A stretch of DNA of 64,000 nucleotides from an uncultured Clostridia bacterium (GCA_947581635.1 CANPVE010000004.1:1-64000), one strand, 5' to 3'; counted from the first letter of the stretch, positions 33,721-43,887 are shown. Notes: generated by a model from the sequence alone, not told the origin. Made by a program: numbers and translations.

Positions 33721-36087
33721 CTATTTTTTAAGCAATATTCCGGATTCTTCCAATCCCGGAATTATTTTGCCAAATACCACGTCCTGAATTTCGTTCATCG
33801 CCAGCGTCCTGTCGGGTGACGAGAAGCTCAGGCGCAGAGTAATGCTGCTGATTGCTCCATCATAAATATCGGTGACTTTGACAGAATTCAGATATTGCCC
33901 GCCATTTTCCACGATAATTTTCTCGACCGTTTTATAGGTCATGTCGGAATTTCTAAGGATAGTCAGGTCAATGTCAATGCCAGGGAACTTGGACGGCTCC
34001 ACATAGTCCAGCTCTGCCTTTTCGATTTCAGCAAAGCTATCCATGTCGATTTCGGCACACACGATAGCGGCCTTCTTATCTATTTTAATTGCGGTAAGCG
34101 GGTGAAGTGTGGAAATGAATCCGAGCTTTTTGCCGTCAATTGAGATTTGGGCGGTGTTCACAGGGTGCTGCCAATTGTGGCAGGCGTCGACGTGCTCAAA
34201 CTTTACCGCTTTATGCCTGAGATTGGCAACCATAAGCAATATCATGTCGCGCAGACGGAAGAACAGCGATTTTTCAGAACAATTTCTGCTAACCAGTACA
34301 ATCCCCAGCTTTTTGCGCTCGTTGCAGGTGCCGTCTTGTTTAAGGCCATCGACAACGCGCGCTATCTCAAACACACCGTATTCGGTGCCAAAGGATTTGT
34401 TCTCATTGACTACTGTAAGCAAAGTGGGAACCATGCAGTTGCGGAGCACCACATGATCGGGATTTATGGAGTTGAGCAGCTTAACATTGTCCTCGACATC
34501 AACATTGATATCGCTGAATTTTTTAGAGTCAGCCCAGATGTAAGAGTGTATCTCGTGCAGGTTGAATTTTTCCACAAGCAAATCTTTTGCGTAATACTCA
34601 TCACTTTTATTTACGCTTTTGCGCACGGGGCGAAGAGGACTGAGCGTAGTAGTAATTTTAAAATTGTCGTAACCGTAAATCCTAGTGATTTCCTCAATAA
34701 TATCCGCTTTAATTGTAACATCTTTTGTAGCGCGCCATGAGGGAACCGTCACATCAAAAGTGCTGCCTTCGTGTTTTACATTGAAGCCCAGAGAAGTGAG
34801 CGTGCTTATAATCTGCTCGTCGGAAATTTCTATGCCTGTATAGCGATCGACATAGCTCTTGTCAAATGTAAGCTCAATTTTCCCATATTTATACACGTAG
34901 CTGTCTGAAAGTGAAGAAACTACCTGCACATTTGGGTCGATGTCAAAGAGGAGCTTTAAAAATCTCTCAATAGCCACAACTGTGATTTCGGGATCGATCA
35001 TCTTCTCGTAGCGCATACTCGCGTCGGTTCTGAGGCCGAGACGCTGAGACGATTTGCGAATACAAACTCCGTCGAAGTTTGCGGATTCAAGAAGGAGCGA
35101 TGTAGTATCGTCCTCAATTTCAGAATCCAAGCCACCCATTATACCGCCTATTGCCACAGGCGTGTTGTTGGAGCATATCATAAGCGTATTCTCGTCAATG
35201 TCACGCTCGTTGCCGTCCAGCGTCTTGAATTTAAACGGTGTATCGAAACGCTTTATCTCAACGCAGTCCACCTTACGGCGGTCAAAGGCGTGCATGGGCT
35301 GACCTACCTCCATCATCAGATAATTGGTCAGGTCGGCGAGAAGATTAATTGCGCGGCTGCCGCAGTAGAAAAGGCGTATACGCATATTCACCGGGCTGAC
35401 GTGCTTCGTAACATTGTCAACTTTTATTCCACTGTAGCGGTAGCAATGCTCGGTGTCTTCGATATCAATATTGACAGGCGGCAAGTTATTATAGACCGAA
35501 GTGTCAACTCTTTCTATAGGTTTGAGGGGATTGCCCGTCAAAGCGGAAAACTCGCGTGCAATGCCGTAATGCCCCCACAGATCCGGGCGATTGGTGAGGG
35601 ACTTGTTGTCAACTTCAAAAACGATATCTTCGATTTCATACACCGACTTCAAATCCGTGCCCAGCGGAATATCATCGGTTATTTCCATAATTCCCGAGTT
35701 GTCAGCGCTTATTCCTAGTTCAGCTTCGGAGCAACACATACCGTATGAATCATAGCCCGCAATACTTGCCTTGTTTATCGCAAAGCCGTTCACGCTTCCC
35801 CCCTCTTTTGCAAACGCGACCTTCATACCTTCGCGCACATTGGGCGCACCGCACACACAGTCGTACGTTTTGTCGCCAGCGTCGATTTTGAGCAGGTGCA
35901 GCTTTTTGGAATTGGGATGGTTTTCTACTGAGATTATTTGAGCAACCACAACATTGTTTGTATTTTCGCCGTAATGATAGACTTCCTCAACCTCGGCGGT
36001 GGAAAGCGTGAATCTGTGAATAAGCGCGTCGATATCGAAGCCTTCAAGGTCAACGAAATCGCGGATCCAGTTCATTGATACGAGCAC
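33721..36087 (-). CDS. pheT: Phenylalanyl-tRNA synthetase beta subunit
   Basis: This 788-residue subunit of the alpha2-beta2 enzyme holds the editing site and tRNA-binding domains. Domains in order are the N-terminal EMAP/tRNA-binding domain (about 40-150, VAQIISVENHPNSKKLHLLKID), B3/B4 editing domain (about 205-370, RAINLLADLTNYLMMEVGQPMHAFD), B5 (about 400-470), the catalytic-like core, and the C-terminal ferredoxin-fold anticodon-binding domain (SKFPGIDIDLTIL). The start is GTG at 36087 with GGAGGT 8 bp upstream, and LVSMNWIRDF matches the family N-terminus. It lies 26 bp after pheS and shares its T-box control. Confidence 0.96.
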   Translation of the reverse strand: MLVSMNWIRDFVDLEGFDIDALIHRFTLSTAEVEEVYHYGENTNNVVVAQIISVENHPNSKKLHLLKIDAGDKTYDCVCGAPNVREGMKVAFAKEGGSVNGFAINKASIAGYDSYGMCCSEAELGISADNSGIMEITDDIPLGTDLKSVYEIEDIVFEVDNKSLTNRPDLWGHYGIAREFSALTGNPLKPIERVDTSVYNNLPPVNIDIEDTEHCYRYSGIKVDNVTKHVSPVNMRIRLFYCGSRAINLLADLTNYLMMEVGQPMHAFDRRKVDCVEIKRFDTPFKFKTLDGNERDIDENTLMICSNNTPVAIGGIMGGLDSEIEDDTTSLLLESANFDGVCIRKSSQRLGLRTDASMRYEKMIDPEITVVAIERFLKLLFDIDPNVQVVSSLSDSYVYKYGKIELTFDKSYVDRYTGIEISDEQIISTLTSLGFNVKHEGSTFDVTVPSWRATKDVTIKADIIEEITRIYGYDNFKITTTLSPLRPVRKSVNKSDEYYAKDLLVEKFNLHEIHSYIWADSKKFSDINVDVEDNVKLLNSINPDHVVLRNCMVPTLLTVVNENKSFGTEYGVFEIARVVDGLKQDGTCNERKKLGIVLVSRNCSEKSLFFRLRDMILLMVANLRHKAVKFEHVDACHNWQHPVNTAQISIDGKKLGFISTLHPLTAIKIDKKAAIVCAEIDMDSFAEIEKAELDYVEPSKFPGIDIDLTILRNSDMTYKTVEKIIVENGGQYLNSVKVTDIYDGAISSITLRLSFSSPDRTLAMNEIQDVVFGKIIPGLEESGILLKK

Positions 36088-36113
36088 AGTTAATTACCTC
36101 CGTTGATAAAAAA

Positions 36114-37142
36114 TTAAAGACTTTCAAACTGCGAAAGCGCCTTGAGATTACCGCTGTTGAATGTGCGGATATCCTTAACCCCGTACTTCATCATGGCAAG
36201 ACGCGTCAGACCCAGACCGAATGCAAAACCCGTGTATTCCTCGGGATCAATTCCTCCGGCGGTGAGTACGTTGGGATGGATCATTCCGCAGGGGCAAAGC
36301 TCAAGCCAGCCTGAATTTTTGCAGGAGGGGCAACCTGTGCCGCCGCACACCTGACAGCTTATGTCAAGCTCAAAGCCCGGCTCAACAAACGGGAAAAATC
36401 CGGGGCGCAAACGAACCTGTACATCTCTCTGAAACACTTCGGAAAGCATGGTTTTCATGAAGTAAATGAGATTGGATATCGAGATATCCTTGTCTATCAT
36501 AATGCCTTCCATCTGGAAGAAAGTATTTTCATGGCAGGCGTCAATAGCCTCGTTGCGGAAACAGCGTCCCGGGAATATAGCACGCAGAGGGGCTCCATAT
36601 TTGCGCATTATAGCGTTCTGAGCCGCCGAGGTGTGTGTCTTGAGAAGCTGTCCGTTATCGAGATAGTATGTGTCCTGCATATCTCTGGCGGGGTGATGTT
36701 TTGGAATATTGAGCGCCTCAAAACAGTGGTAGTCGTCCACAATTTCGTCATAGTCCTCAATCGTAAACCCCATAGCGGCAAATATATCTTCAACCTCACG
36801 TTGGATCAAAGTTATTGGGTGATATGAACCAGTCTCAACGCGGGAAGGCATTGTGACGTCGTAGCTCTCGGTGCTGTTAATGAGCGCCTCCAATTCTTTC
36901 TGCTCTATAGTGGCAGTGAGTTCAACGAGCCTTGCTTCAACATCTTTTTTAAGCTGATTGATTTTCTGGCCGAACGCCTTCTTCTGCTCTGATGGGGCAG
37001 ATTTCAAATCCTTCATAAGCTCGGAAATTTCGCCTTTCTTACCGAGAAAGGCCACGCGAAGCTTTTCAACGGACGCGGAATCAGTGGCGTTCTTGGCAGC
37101 TTCGGCAAAATTGTCGATAATTTGTGCAATTTTTTTCTCCAT
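36114..37142 (-). CDS. pheS: Phenylalanyl-tRNA synthetase alpha subunit
   Basis: This 342-residue class II catalytic subunit charges tRNA-Phe. An N-terminal coiled coil (about 1-90) precedes the catalytic domain. Motif 2 is seen in GRCFRNEAIDACHENTFFQ and motif 3 in GFAFGLGLTRLAMMKYGV. A cysteine cluster, CQVCGGTGCPSCKNSGWLE, is present as in many bacterial PheS proteins and may bind zinc. GGAGG lies 9 bp before the ATG. The T-box leader at 37188-37440 and a promoter at 37490-37518 lie upstream, and pheT follows after 26 bp. Confidence 0.97.
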   Translation of the reverse strand: MEKKIAQIIDNFAEAAKNATDSASVEKLRVAFLGKKGEISELMKDLKSAPSEQKKAFGQKINQLKKDVEARLVELTATIEQKELEALINSTESYDVTMPSRVETGSYHPITLIQREVEDIFAAMGFTIEDYDEIVDDYHCFEALNIPKHHPARDMQDTYYLDNGQLLKTHTSAAQNAIMRKYGAPLRAIFPGRCFRNEAIDACHENTFFQMEGIMIDKDISISNLIYFMKTMLSEVFQRDVQVRLRPGFFPFVEPGFELDISCQVCGGTGCPSCKNSGWLELCPCGMIHPNVLTAGGIDPEEYTGFAFGLGLTRLAMMKYGVKDIRTFNSGNLKALSQFESL

Positions 37143-37187
37143 TGCTGTAATCCTCCTTAAAATGATTGCCGGAAGTGAAATTTAACG

Positions 37188-37440
37188 GCAAAAAAATAAA
37201 GACCTCACCCACATGGGGCGAAGTCTCGCGATACCACCCAAATTCGGAATGCTTGCCACCGAACAGCGCACAAAACACTCCCTCATCAGTCCCCGTAACG
37301 CAGGAAAAGCGGACTGCCCTCGCCTTGAAAAACAGGATCGAACAGCCGGCTCCGACACCGAAATTTCACCGCCAATACACCCAAGAATGCTCACAGCCGC
37401 CGACATTCCCTCTCTGAAAAGGATGTGACCAAAGGCGATT
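37188..37440 (-). promoter_or_regulatory. T-box leader of pheST
   Basis: On the minus strand the T-box GGGTGGTATCGCG (within the complement of 37227-37240) is followed by a terminator stem GACTTCGCCC/GGGTGAGGTC (37201-37225) and a T run (complement of 37188-37200). In stem I an AGTAA side faces GAAATTTCGG, where a UUC triplet (complement of 37360-37362) is a candidate specifier for phenylalanine. The exact specifier register is less certain than for valS. Confidence 0.88.
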
Positions 37441-37489
37441 ACTAAAATGTCATCTTTGCCGTTAAATCAATATTTCACCGTTAAGTTTT

Positions 37490-37518
37490 ATTCTAACACA
37501 ACTGTATATAAAAATCAA
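37490..37518 (-). promoter_or_regulatory. Promoter of the pheST T-box transcript
   Basis: On the minus strand, TTGATT (complement of 37513-37518) and TAGAAT (complement of 37490-37495) are 17 bp apart. Confidence 0.65.
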
Positions 37519-37643
37519 GCACTTTTCAATATTTTTAATGCTGTTTGCTGTTCTGATAAACTGACGCCTTGTTTTTGTAACAATATTTATGTAACTAAGC
37601 TCAATTTTTGCATTCTTTCAATTGGAATTTAGCATTGAAATCA

Positions 37644-37696
37644 AAATAAAACCCGTTGCGACAAACTCATCAAACCTGCAAAGCCGCAACGGGTTT
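37644..37696 (-). terminator. Terminator of the Ala-rich coiled-coil gene
   Basis: AAACCCGTTGCG (ending at 37660) pairs perfectly with CGCAACGGGTTT (37685-37696). On the minus strand TTTTATTTT follows. Confidence 0.85.
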
Positions 37697-37709
37697 AAAA
37701 TTTCAAAAA

Positions 37710-38276
37710 TTACTTCTTGTGAGCATTAATAGCGTTAATAGCTGCCTGAGCTGCCATTTCGGCCTGAGCTGCCTGAGCTGCCGCCTGCTTTGCAAGCGCC
37801 TCCTTAGCCTGAGCTTCCTTCTTTGCCTGATCCGCTGCCGCAACTGCTGCAAGTCTCTCTCTCTCAGCCTCTTCGGCTTTCCTGATAGCCTCCTGCATAA
37901 ACTGAGCTTCCTGAAGCTTCTGGGTAGCTGCGAGCTTGGCTGCCTCAATGGCCGCCTTCACCTTGGCCGCAGCTATGGCCTCAGCCTCTTCTGCCTTTTT
38001 CTCAAAGGCAAAAGCAGTCTGCTCGGTAGTAGCGGCTACTTTCTTGGCGACCTTTGCCTCCTTGATCTTGTTGCGGGCATTCTCCGCCTCCTCATCCTCA
38101 TAAGGAATGGGAAGAACGATAGGCTCGTCGTCCTCATCATCGACTATATTCTTGGATTCTCTTGCCCTCATTTCGGCGAGAATCGCTTCCTCGTCCTCGT
38201 CCTCATAGGGGATAGGAAGAACGATCGGCGGCAGATCTTCATCGTCGTCATAAGTTGTTACAAAAAATTCTGACAT
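37710..38276 (-). CDS. Ala/Glu-rich coiled-coil protein with twin IVLPIPYEDE motif
   Basis: I do not recognise this 188-residue protein. It has an acidic N-terminal third in which the decapeptide IVLPIPYEDE occurs twice (18-27 and 53-62), each time preceded by an acidic run. From about residue 65 to the end it is an Ala-, Glu-, Lys- and Gln-rich helix likely to form a coiled coil (for example EAQAKEALAKQAAAQAAQAE). There is no signal peptide or membrane segment. The ATG at 38276 has GGAGGC about 9 bp upstream; the longer frame from 38375 overlaps the promoter region. The twin short motif looks like a docking or binding sequence, which is inference. Confidence 0.8.
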   Translation of the reverse strand: MSEFFVTTYDDDEDLPPIVLPIPYEDEDEEAILAEMRARESKNIVDDEDDEPIVLPIPYEDEEAENARNKIKEAKVAKKVAATTEQTAFAFEKKAEEAEAIAAAKVKAAIEAAKLAATQKLQEAQFMQEAIRKAEEAERERLAAVAAADQAKKEAQAKEALAKQAAAQAAQAEMAAQAAINAINAHKK

Positions 38277-38346
38277 TTTATATTGCCTCCCGTAAATATT
38301 GAAATACATATGACATATGTCAAATGAGATATAATTGTCTGTAAAT

Positions 38347-38375
38347 ATTCTACCACAAATATAATTTTTGTGCAA
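38347..38375 (-). promoter_or_regulatory. Promoter of the coiled-coil gene
   Basis: On the minus strand, TTGCAC (complement of 38370-38375) and TAGAAT (complement of 38347-38352) are 17 bp apart, about 70 bp before the start codon. Confidence 0.6.
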
Positions 38376-38462
38376 TATTCAAATCATCAATTGAGGAATT
38401 TTAGATATAAGCACAATTTTTATTCTGTTTTTACACCAATTTTTGTATATTATTTACAATAT

Positions 38463-38515
38463 CAAAAATAATTTTAAGGCGATACCGTCAACAATGTAGT
38501 CGACAGTACCGCCTT
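38463..38515 (-). terminator. Terminator of groESL
   Basis: An imperfect long stem (AAGGCGATACCGTC at 38476-38489 against GACAGTACCGCCTT at 38502-38515) is followed on the minus strand by a T-rich run (complement of 38463-38475). Confidence 0.8.
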
Positions 38516-38551
38516 AGATATATTGGAGTTTTTTAACGCGCGATCAAACTA

Positions 38552-40246
<1,695 letters not shown>

Positions 40247-40255
40247 TCAACAAAA

Positions 40256-40540
40256 TTACTCGCAGACGGCAAGAATGTCGCCCACACGCACGATGACGTA
40301 CTCCTCGCCCTCAAACTTAACTTCAGTGCCGGAATATTTGCTTGTCAGCACTTTATCGCCGGGCTTAACGGTCATCTCAACCTTTTCGCCGTCAACAACT
40401 CCCCCGGGACCTACCGAGATAACCTCTGCAATCTGAGGCTTCTCCTTTGAAGCGCTGGTGAGAATGAAGCCGGAGGCCGTTGTTTCCTCAGCCTCAACCA
40501 TTTTGAGCACTACTCTGTCAGAAAGCGGTCTGATTGTCAT
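40256..40540 (-). CDS. groES: Co-chaperonin GroES (10 kDa)
   Basis: This 94-residue protein caps the GroEL chamber. The family start TIRPLSDRVVLKMVEAEE, a mobile loop TTASGFILTS, the roof-hairpin region VGPGGVVDG, and GEEYVIVRVGDILAV at the end are all present. The start at 40540 has AAAGGA about 13 bp upstream. It is the first gene of the groESL operon, with a CIRCE operator and promoter about 110-165 bp upstream. The opposite-strand gene at 40939 is unrelated. Confidence 0.98.
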   Translation of the reverse strand: MTIRPLSDRVVLKMVEAEETTASGFILTSASKEKPQIAEVISVGPGGVVDGEKVEMTVKPGDKVLTSKYSGTEVKFEGEEYVIVRVGDILAVCE

Positions 40541-40646
40541 AATAAATATTCTTCCTTTCGCTGCGCGGTGTAATGAACCGCGCAAAAAATTTACCGAATT
40601 CGGTATACTGGCACAGCGGAAATATGACCGCCGCACTTTAAGAGTG

Positions 40647-40673
40647 TTAGCACTCTCGTTCCCCGAGTGCTAA
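40647..40673. promoter_or_regulatory. CIRCE operator of groESL
   Basis: A perfect TTAGCACTC (40647-40655), 9-bp spacer, GAGTGCTAA (40665-40673) is the HrcA binding site. It lies just downstream of the groES promoter -10 box. Confidence 0.97.
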
Positions 40674-40678
40674 CTAGT

Positions 40679-40706
40679 ATTATAATACCTTTCCCAAAAA
40701 AATCAA
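40679..40706 (-). promoter_or_regulatory. groESL promoter
   Basis: On the minus strand, TTGATT (complement of 40701-40706) and TATAAT (complement of 40679-40684) are 16 bp apart, directly before the CIRCE. Confidence 0.8.
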
Positions 40707-40868
40707 GTGTTTTTACCGTGAATTTACTGTGAATATTATATTTTACAATTTTTTCACATTAATTCACTCCTTTGGTATTCAAAAACAGAAAAATACGTTC
40801 CAAGGATATGATATATTATTACTAAAACTAATATGCGTTATTAATCGCCACTTATAACTCAAAAAGTA

Positions 40869-40915
40869 CCGACCGTATAAAATCAATTGAAATTTAAAAT
40901 CCGACGCCGTATAAT
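40869..40915 (+). promoter_or_regulatory. LytTR gene promoter with direct repeat
   Basis: TTGAAA (40887-40892) and TATAAT (40910-40915) are 17 bp apart. The -10 box lies within CCGACGCCGTATAAT (40901-40915), which resembles CCGACCGTATAAAAT (40869-40883) about 32 bp upstream, three helical turns. The direct repeat is a candidate autoregulatory LytTR site; the promoter itself is well supported. Confidence 0.6.
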
Positions 40916-40938
40916 TCAAAGCGAAAGGGGGTCAAACA

Positions 40939-41379
40939 ATGAAAGTTGACATAAAAATCAACGCGGATTATCAGGAACCGCTGGCAGTAATACACACTGC
41001 CCAAATAACCGATGAAGTGAATTCCGCTGTAAAAAAACTCTCCGACACATCGTCAGACATAATCATGGGTTTTAGACAAGATGACGCTGAAATTCTAAAC
41101 CCGAATGACATTTACAGAATTTATGCGGAGAATCAAAAAGTGCTTGCGGTTACGGACAAAGGCGTGTTTCAGATCCGTATGAGACTGTACCAATTAGAGA
41201 ATAAATTGGCTGGAATGAAGTTTGCTCGGATATCAAACTCCGAGATAATCAATTTGAAAAATACAGAAAAATTCGACTTGAGCATTGCCGGCACTATTCG
41301 CGTCAGATTGAAAAACGGTCAGTCAACATACGTGTCCAGAAGGTATGTTGCGAAAATCAAAGAAATTTTAGGCATATGA
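40939..41379 (+). CDS. LytTR-family DNA-binding regulator
   Basis: This 146-residue regulator has a short N-terminal segment of about 45 residues and a C-terminal LytTR domain (about 48-146): EILNPNDIYRIYAENQKVL, RLYQLENKL, FARISNSEIINL, and VSRRYVAKIKEIL. It lacks a receiver domain, so it is not a classical two-component regulator. GGGGG lies about 8 bp before the ATG. The next gene encodes a DUF3021 membrane protein, a common partner of stand-alone LytTR proteins, which probably inhibits or senses for it. Confidence 0.95.
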   Translation: MKVDIKINADYQEPLAVIHTAQITDEVNSAVKKLSDTSSDIIMGFRQDDAEILNPNDIYRIYAENQKVLAVTDKGVFQIRMRLYQLENKLAGMKFARISNSEIINLKNTEKFDLSIAGTIRVRLKNGQSTYVSRRYVAKIKEILGI

Positions 41380-41395
41380 AAGGACGGTATTTCAC

Positions 41396-41842
41396 ATGAA
41401 AAAAGCGATACTAAGAGGCGTAATCGGTTTTCCGACGGGCATTTCCATCGGCTGTGCAATTACAATTGTATTATCATTTGGCTTTGCAGACGGACATTAT
41501 TCGCCGGTAGTACCCGAAATGACGGATATGTGCGGCAGCGAGATTGCCGCGGTTGCTCTGCAATTCGTCCTTTGCGGAGTGATTGGTTTTGTATTTGCGG
41601 CCGCTTCGATAATTTGGGAAAACGACAATTTAAATTTGATAGCACAGAGCGTAATAAATTTTGTGATTTCGATATGTACCATGATTCCAGTTGCTTATAT
41701 ATGCTTCTGGATGGAACATTCACTCTCTGGTGTTCTGAGCTACATGGAAATATTTGCGGCTATTTACACGTCAATATGGGTAGTAATGTACGTTGGGTAC
41801 AGAATTAATGTGATTAAAATAAACAAAAAAATTCAAAATTGA
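41396..41842 (+). CDS. DUF3021 membrane protein, LytTR partner
   Basis: This 148-residue protein has four membrane segments (about 5-28, 48-72, 80-105 and 112-136) and matches the DUF3021 outline: GFPTGISIGCAITIVLS at the start, an EIAAVALQFVLCGVIGFVFAAASIIWE block, and a basic cytoplasmic end. It lies 16 bp behind the LytTR gene, in the same transcript. In related LytTR regulatory systems the membrane partner holds back the transcription factor until a signal arrives; that role is inferred here. Confidence 0.9.
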   Translation: MKKAILRGVIGFPTGISIGCAITIVLSFGFADGHYSPVVPEMTDMCGSEIAAVALQFVLCGVIGFVFAAASIIWENDNLNLIAQSVINFVISICTMIPVAYICFWMEHSLSGVLSYMEIFAAIYTSIWVVMYVGYRINVIKINKKIQN

Positions 41843-41872
41843 TTATCTCCACCCCCCTGAAATTCAATGAAT

Positions 41873-41913
41873 AAAACCACCGTACAACAAATCTTTGCTG
41901 TGCGGTGGTTTTT
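41873..41913. terminator. Bidirectional terminator after DUF3021 gene
   Basis: ACCACCG (41876-41882) pairs with CGGTGGT (41903-41909), with A's before and T's after. It serves both the LytTR operon and the convergent flavin-binding gene. Confidence 0.8.
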
Positions 41914-41953
41914 AAATTTGATGTGACTTGATTAAATTTCCATATAGGCCGGA

Positions 41954-42430
41954 TTACGCTTCATTCACGAGCTTGCCTGTCATATGCTCGGGAATTAATT
42001 CCATCAGCAGTGTAGCGGAAGCGTATTTTTTGATTTCCCGCTCTATGTACTCCGAATTCTTAGTAAACTTATAGCTAAGTCTGCGGCATATGTCAACCAT
42101 CTCATCATAATTATCGACAATTTTGATTCGCCCAAATACTATAACGCTCTTTATGTTGAGCGCCCATTCACCCTCTTTGCGATAACCGCTGTCATATACG
42201 CACAACGACACTTTGTCATGCTTTTTAATCGCGTCAACCCTGTGACCCACCTTGCCGCCGTGAAAATATATATGCCCGTTTTCCTCACAATAAAATTGAT
42301 TTATCGGCACTCCGTATGGATAATCACAGTCACCGAGCATAGAAAGAACGCCGCGCGGTTCGTTTTTAAGGATTTCGATACATTCTGCCTCAGAAATGCG
42401 TTGTTTCTGCCGTCTCATTTCACGAAACAT
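41954..42430 (-). CDS. Pyridoxamine 5'-phosphate oxidase-like FMN-binding protein
   Basis: This 158-residue protein has the split-barrel FMN-binding fold of the PPOX/NimA group. Visible blocks are RRQKQRISEAECIEILKNE, RGVLSMLGDCDYPYGVPINQ, IYFHGGKVGHRVDAIKK, and WALNIKSVIVFGRI. Clostridia carry many such proteins, often of unknown substrate; some reduce nitroimidazoles. The ATG at 42430 has GAGGT about 11 bp upstream. It stands alone between two convergent or divergent neighbours. Confidence 0.9.
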   Translation of the reverse strand: MFREMRRQKQRISEAECIEILKNEPRGVLSMLGDCDYPYGVPINQFYCEENGHIYFHGGKVGHRVDAIKKHDKVSLCVYDSGYRKEGEWALNIKSVIVFGRIKIVDNYDEMVDICRRLSYKFTKNSEYIEREIKKYASATLLMELIPEHMTGKLVNEA

Positions 42431-42523
42431 AAATTCAATATACCTCCGTTTTCGTTTTTCAAATATTATATGTTATATCTAATGCAATTTCAAGATTTTT
42501 TATAGCATCGTACAGGGCAAGCG

Positions 42524-42692
42524 CATTTATTTTTTTGCTCAAAAAGCGGAAGAGGTTTGATAAAAAATGGTATGTATTTTGTATTCGCCCAAGTCGCACT
42601 TTAACCCGGGTATGTTGCCTCACCTTCCGCAATGGCGCTGCCCTTGACATGCCAAGAGGTGCAAAGCACCCCCCTGGACCTTCACGCTTCGC
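42524..42692. repeat. Dispersed repeat, copy B
   Basis: This copy shares its head (42548-42602, GGTTTGATAAAAAATGG) with copies A and C. It shares GCATTTA-TTTTTT just before the head with C, and its middle (42616-42690, TGCCTCACCTTCCGC and AAAGCACCCCCCTGGACC) with A. The tail seen in A and C is missing. It ends about 65 bp before the pyrB -35 box. Confidence 0.7.
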
Positions 42693-42758
42693 TAATTATT
42701 TTAAATGCCGTTACCCTGAATATCGTACGCTACTCTCTCCACCGGAATAAAAAATTTG

Positions 42759-42787
42759 TTGCCATACCTTGCTTTTGGTGGTATAAT
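42759..42787 (+). promoter_or_regulatory. pyrB promoter
   Basis: TTGCCA (42759-42764) and TATAAT (42782-42787) are 17 bp apart, 32 bp before the pyrB start. There is no room for a PyrR attenuator between them. Confidence 0.8.
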
Positions 42788-42819
42788 TATAAAAACCCAA
42801 AAGAGAGGTTGTTGGAAAA

Positions 42820-43887
42820 ATGTCGATAAGAAATTTGATAGACTTAAACCAGCTTTCGTCTGAAGAATTGGACGATATTGTGGATATGGCGGGTCGAATA
42901 AGCCGACACCCCACCCACTATTGCAGCGCCTGTCGGGACAAGCTTATGGCTACGCTTTTCTATGAGCCTTCCACCAGAACCCAAATGTCATTTCAATCGG
43001 CTATGCTCCGTTTGGGAGGCAAAATAATCGGCTTCGACAATCCCAACAGTACCTCGGTGGCAAAGGGAGAGAGCCTCAAGGATACCGTGACAGTGCTTGG
43101 CGGCTACACAGACATACTCACAATTCGTCACCCCATAGAAGGCGCTGCCATGGCAGCTTCGCTCTATTCCGATGTTCCGGTGATCAATGCGGGAGATGGA
43201 GGACATCTGCACCCCACACAGACGCTTACGGATATAGTTACCCTGCGCAATGTTGTAGGCCGAACAGACAATCTAGTAATAGGAATGTGCGGCGACCTCG
43301 CCAACGGACGCACTGTTCATTCACTATGCCGAAGCATGAGCCGATACAGTGGAAATTCATTCGTGTTTATCTCCACACAAAAGCTCTCTATGCCGCAGTA
43401 CATAAAAGATTATGTGAAGTCAATGGGCTGTGAATACTCTGAGGTGCGCACACTTGAAGAGGCTATTCCGTATCTCGACGTGCTGTATATGACGAGGATT
43501 CAGCGGGAGAGATTTGACAGCGTTGAGGAATACGAGGCACAGAAGGGTATTTATGTACTCGACGGAAAGAAAATGTCACTTGGCAGACCCGAGCTTTGCG
43601 TGCTCCACCCGCTGCCCAGAGTTGACGAAATATCCTATGAAGTTGACGACGATCCAAGAGCGTATTACTTCCAGCAGACTCTCTACGGAATGTATGCACG
43701 TATGGCATTGATAATCCGCATGACGTCACAACACGAAACCTGCGCGCCTGTAAAGCGTGAGGAAACTCCGAAATTCACCTGTCACAATCCAAAATGCATA
43801 ACAAGATTTGAAAGGTATCTGCCGCATTTAACGGTAGACACCCCAAAAGGCAAAGTGTGCGCATATTGTGAGCACGACGAAAATTAA
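42820..43887 (+). CDS. pyrB: Aspartate carbamoyltransferase with fused PyrI-type zinc domain
   Basis: This 355-residue enzyme joins carbamoyl phosphate and aspartate in pyrimidine synthesis. The catalytic chain (1-305) has FYEPSTRTQMSF, the carbamoyl-phosphate loop SVAKGESLKDT, IRHPIEG, GDGGHLHPTQTLTD and LHPLPRVDEI. The last 38 residues are an extra domain with Cys321-x4-Cys326 and Cys347-x2-Cys350 (FTCHNPKCITRFE...VCAYCEHD). This matches the zinc domain of the separate regulatory subunit PyrI, but without its nucleotide-binding domain. The zinc domain normally docks regulatory to catalytic chains, so here it may hold trimers together. The ribosome site GAGAGG lies about 10 bp upstream. No other pyr gene is adjacent. 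Confidence 0.95.
   Translation: MSIRNLIDLNQLSSEELDDIVDMAGRISRHPTHYCSACRDKLMATLFYEPSTRTQMSFQSAMLRLGGKIIGFDNPNSTSVAKGESLKDTVTVLGGYTDILTIRHPIEGAAMAASLYSDVPVINAGDGGHLHPTQTLTDIVTLRNVVGRTDNLVIGMCGDLANGRTVHSLCRSMSRYSGNSFVFISTQKLSMPQYIKDYVKSMGCEYSEVRTLEEAIPYLDVLYMTRIQRERFDSVEEYEAQKGIYVLDGKKMSLGRPELCVLHPLPRVDEISYEVDDDPRAYYFQQTLYGMYARMALIIRMTSQHETCAPVKREETPKFTCHNPKCITRFERYLPHLTVDTPKGKVCAYCEHDEN

Noticed and set aside
42535..42750. Open frames across repeat copy B, and similar frames on the minus strand of copy C
   Set aside because: They run through intergenic repeat DNA, lack ribosome sites, and the encoded peptides change with each copy's deletions; DNA homology explains the resemblance.
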